From positions 346,039 through 410,038 of the forward strand of contig JANQPI010000020.1 of NCBI GenBank assembly GCA_028289585.1: a DNA stretch of 64,000 nt, read 5' to 3'. Position 1 is the stretch's first letter. Every line of letters begins with the position of its first letter. Position numbers and translations under genes: made by a program. Source of the DNA: Candidatus Zixiibacteriota bacterium (GTDB lineage Bacteria > Zixibacteria > MSB-5A5 > GN15 > FEB-12). Positions 62,666 to 64,000 of the stretch are shown one piece after another. The notes under the pieces were generated by a model. That model ran no database searches. It worked only from the letters and a program-made list of their open reading frames with translations, and was not told the DNA's origin.

Positions 62666-63469
62666 ATGGTTCGTCAACGTCCTCCCTCTCATGTCACAAT
62701 CATGTTCGTTCCCGATGGCACCGCGGCACGCTCGGGTTGGCGGGTACGGACGTGGCTATTGCGTGGTCTGATCATCGCACAGGCGACATTGGTCCTCGGG
62801 ATCATTGTCTTCTTCGCACTCTATGGAAAAGTGCTTGAGAGAGCGGCTCGCACAGAAGAATTTGCTTCAGAAAATGAGCGGCTCCGTCGATACAGTCTCA
62901 AAGTGCAACTCCTTGAGCAACAACTGATGGACGCCCGCGAGATCGTCGCACGCGTTACCGCCCTGGCTGGAATCGACTATCAGTTCGCCGAGCTGCCGAG
63001 CGATTCGTTGATTCTCGCCGCTGATACGAACGCGCTGCGCGGAGCAATTCTCCCCCGGTCGGCCGACGGCGATTGGTCAATTCCGTCCGGATTGCCGGTC
63101 CAGGGCTTCATCACGCAGTACTTCTCTGGGGATTCGACGACCTGGCATCCGGGGATCGATATCGCCTGCGCAACCGGCGTTCCGGTCCTGGCTACCGGAT
63201 CCGGGGTGGTCACCAGCGTGATCTACGATTCGATCTATGGTCACACCGTTACCCTGGCGCACAACGATTCGATCACAACTGTCTACGCCCACAACGAAAA
63301 GATACTTGTGGCGGAGGGAGAGACGGTACAGGTTGGCAGCCGAATCGCCCTGGCGGGGAATTCAGGGCGATCAACAGCACCGCACGTGCATTACGAAGTG
63401 AATATTCACGGGAAACCGGTCAACCCACTGGATAACCTTTATGCTAAAGAAGACACCCACCATGAATGA
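62666..63469 (+). CDS. M23-family membrane-anchored peptidase
   Basis: A 267-residue inner-membrane protein: N-terminal membrane helix (about 28-50), short coiled coil (55-100), and a C-terminal LytM/M23 domain with the zinc motifs HPGIDIA and HVHYE. It cleaves peptidoglycan or activates amidases. It follows parB by nine bases and overlaps the bactofilin gene; M23-bactofilin pairs organise cell-wall synthesis in several phyla. Confidence 0.92.
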   Translation: MVRQRPPSHVTIMFVPDGTAARSGWRVRTWLLRGLIIAQATLVLGIIVFFALYGKVLERAARTEEFASENERLRRYSLKVQLLEQQLMDAREIVARVTALAGIDYQFAELPSDSLILAADTNALRGAILPRSADGDWSIPSGLPVQGFITQYFSGDSTTWHPGIDIACATGVPVLATGSGVVTSVIYDSIYGHTVTLAHNDSITTVYAHNEKILVAEGETVQVGSRIALAGNSGRSTAPHVHYEVNIHGKPVNPLDNLYAKEDTHHE

Positions 63470-63875
63470 ACCAACTGGCAACATGAACACGATCATTGGC
63501 AAGGACACTGTTTTCACCGGCACGCTCGAAGTTAAGGGCGCGTTGCGAGTCGATGGAACGGTCAAGGGTAAGATCATCTGCCCGGATACGGTCACCGTGG
63601 GCGCCTCTGGCTCGGTTGAGGCCGATCTTGAGGTCACCAACGCGGTTGTGGCCGGCAAAATGAACGGCAACATCGTCGCCAGCGAGCAGATCGAACTACA
63701 GGCGAAGTGCGAAGTTGATGGCGACCTTAAGACGCCGTCGCTGATCATCGAGCAAGGCGCGATCTTCTGTGGCTCCTGCAACATGAAGGATAAGGCGCCC
63801 GATCTGGGCTTTCTCAATCAGCAGAAGAGTAAGCCGGAGAATGCGCTCGCATCGTCGAGTAAGGGCAATAAATAG
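63462..63875 (+). CDS. Bactofilin
   Basis: A 137-residue cytoskeletal protein that forms non-nucleotide-dependent filaments. The beta-helical core (VKGALRVDGTVKGKI, then GASGSVEADLEVTNAVVAGKMNGNI in part) is flanked by short disordered ends. The start at 63462 overlaps the M23 gene by eight bases; an ATG at 63441 would give seven more residues. With the upstream M23 gene this is the standard bactofilin module. Confidence 0.93.
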   Translation: MNEPTGNMNTIIGKDTVFTGTLEVKGALRVDGTVKGKIICPDTVTVGASGSVEADLEVTNAVVAGKMNGNIVASEQIELQAKCEVDGDLKTPSLIIEQGAIFCGSCNMKDKAPDLGFLNQQKSKPENALASSSKGNK

Positions 63876-64000
63876 CGCCGTTACCGGACTCTACGGTACC
63901 TCGACTGTGGAAAACTGGCGTTTTTTGGGGATAACTGGCTAAGTCACCTTTTGACAATCCATTATCGCCCACAGCTTCCTCTTGCCAGGCTAGTTTTCCA
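63876..64000. other. Gap with DnaA-box-like words after bactofilin, cut by the window edge
   Basis: Contains TGTGGAAAA (63906-63914), GGGGATAAC (63927-63935) and TTATCGCCCACA-like text with a T-run. No perfect DnaA box. It could belong to a second origin arm or to the promoter of a gene beyond the window. Confidence 0.35.

Noticed and set aside
1-64000. tRNA, rRNA, tmRNA or known riboswitch genes
   Set aside because: None could be recognised by reading; a covariance-model scan would be needed to exclude small RNAs in the gaps.

Overview
The window is dense, G+C-rich bacterial chromosome carrying the replication and segregation neighbourhood. It holds dnaA-dnaN-recF near the left end, rpmH-rnpA-yidD-yidC in the middle, and mnmE ... 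mnmG-rsmG-parA-parB-M23-bactofilin at the right end. Two perfect parS palindromes flank rsmG. The cell envelope is Gram-negative, shown by a TolC-type outer membrane protein, a long periplasmic YidC domain, LspA and a beta-helix lipoprotein. A dockerin-type secreted metalloprotease, a Ser/Thr kinase-TPR protein paired with an ECF sigma factor, and bactofilin next to parAB together suggest an uncultured lineage near the FCB group, for example Zixibacteria-like. That placement is inference from gene content only; no rRNA gene is present to test it.

Layout. 1-3.1 kb: biotin ligase (cut by the window edge), an M23-family protein and two unknowns. 3.3-10 kb: Mrp ATPase, a 560-base DnaA-box-bearing gap, dnaA, dnaN, recF and an orphan MalK-type ATPase coupled to recF. 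10-15.4 kb, minus strand: an ileS-dksA/traR-like-lspA-DUF1858-fpg operon. 15.5-17.4 kb, minus strand: an A+T-rich two-gene cassette (YwgA-like protein plus SAMHD1-like HD phosphohydrolase) behind a promoter with two operator-like palindromes. 17.8-21.1 kb: uvrA and crcB, followed by a repeat-rich gap. 21.6-23.5 kb: ECF42-type sigma factor with its YCII/DGPF partner, and a BFD-like [2Fe-2S] protein. 23.6-30.4 kb: a TetR-TolC-HlyD-ABC-ABC-permease-permease export operon of YbhGFSR type.

30.5-33 kb: a secreted unknown, a Bcp peroxiredoxin and a sugar-epimerase-like protein. 33-39.9 kb, minus strand: an AAA-type kinase-like ATPase, an M1-like protein whose zinc motif is broken, hflX, a stand-alone receiver domain, pepF and two small unknowns. 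40-43.4 kb: an M24 peptidase, a Nudix hydrolase and MurJ. 43.3-46.1 kb: rpmH-rnpA-yidD-yidC. 46.3-47.5 kb: an M43-like dockerin metalloprotease, then mnmE, a DUF1826 protein and a small unknown. 50.3-52.6 kb, minus strand: an S41 peptidase and a secreted unknown. 52.6-57.2 kb: two divergent ECF sigma modules, one with a Ser/Thr kinase-TPR and one with an RskA-type anti-sigma factor. 57.4-63.9 kb: the beta-helix lipoprotein and the mnmG-rsmG-parAB-M23-bactofilin run, ending in a second stretch with DnaA-box-like words.

The best candidate for something not well described is the HD phosphohydrolase/YwgA-like cassette. It combines a compositional shift, a complete set of dNTPase-type metal ligands, translational coupling and an operator-controlled promoter. 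The M1-like pseudoenzyme is the second. No rRNA, tRNA, CRISPR array, transposase or integrase was recognised.
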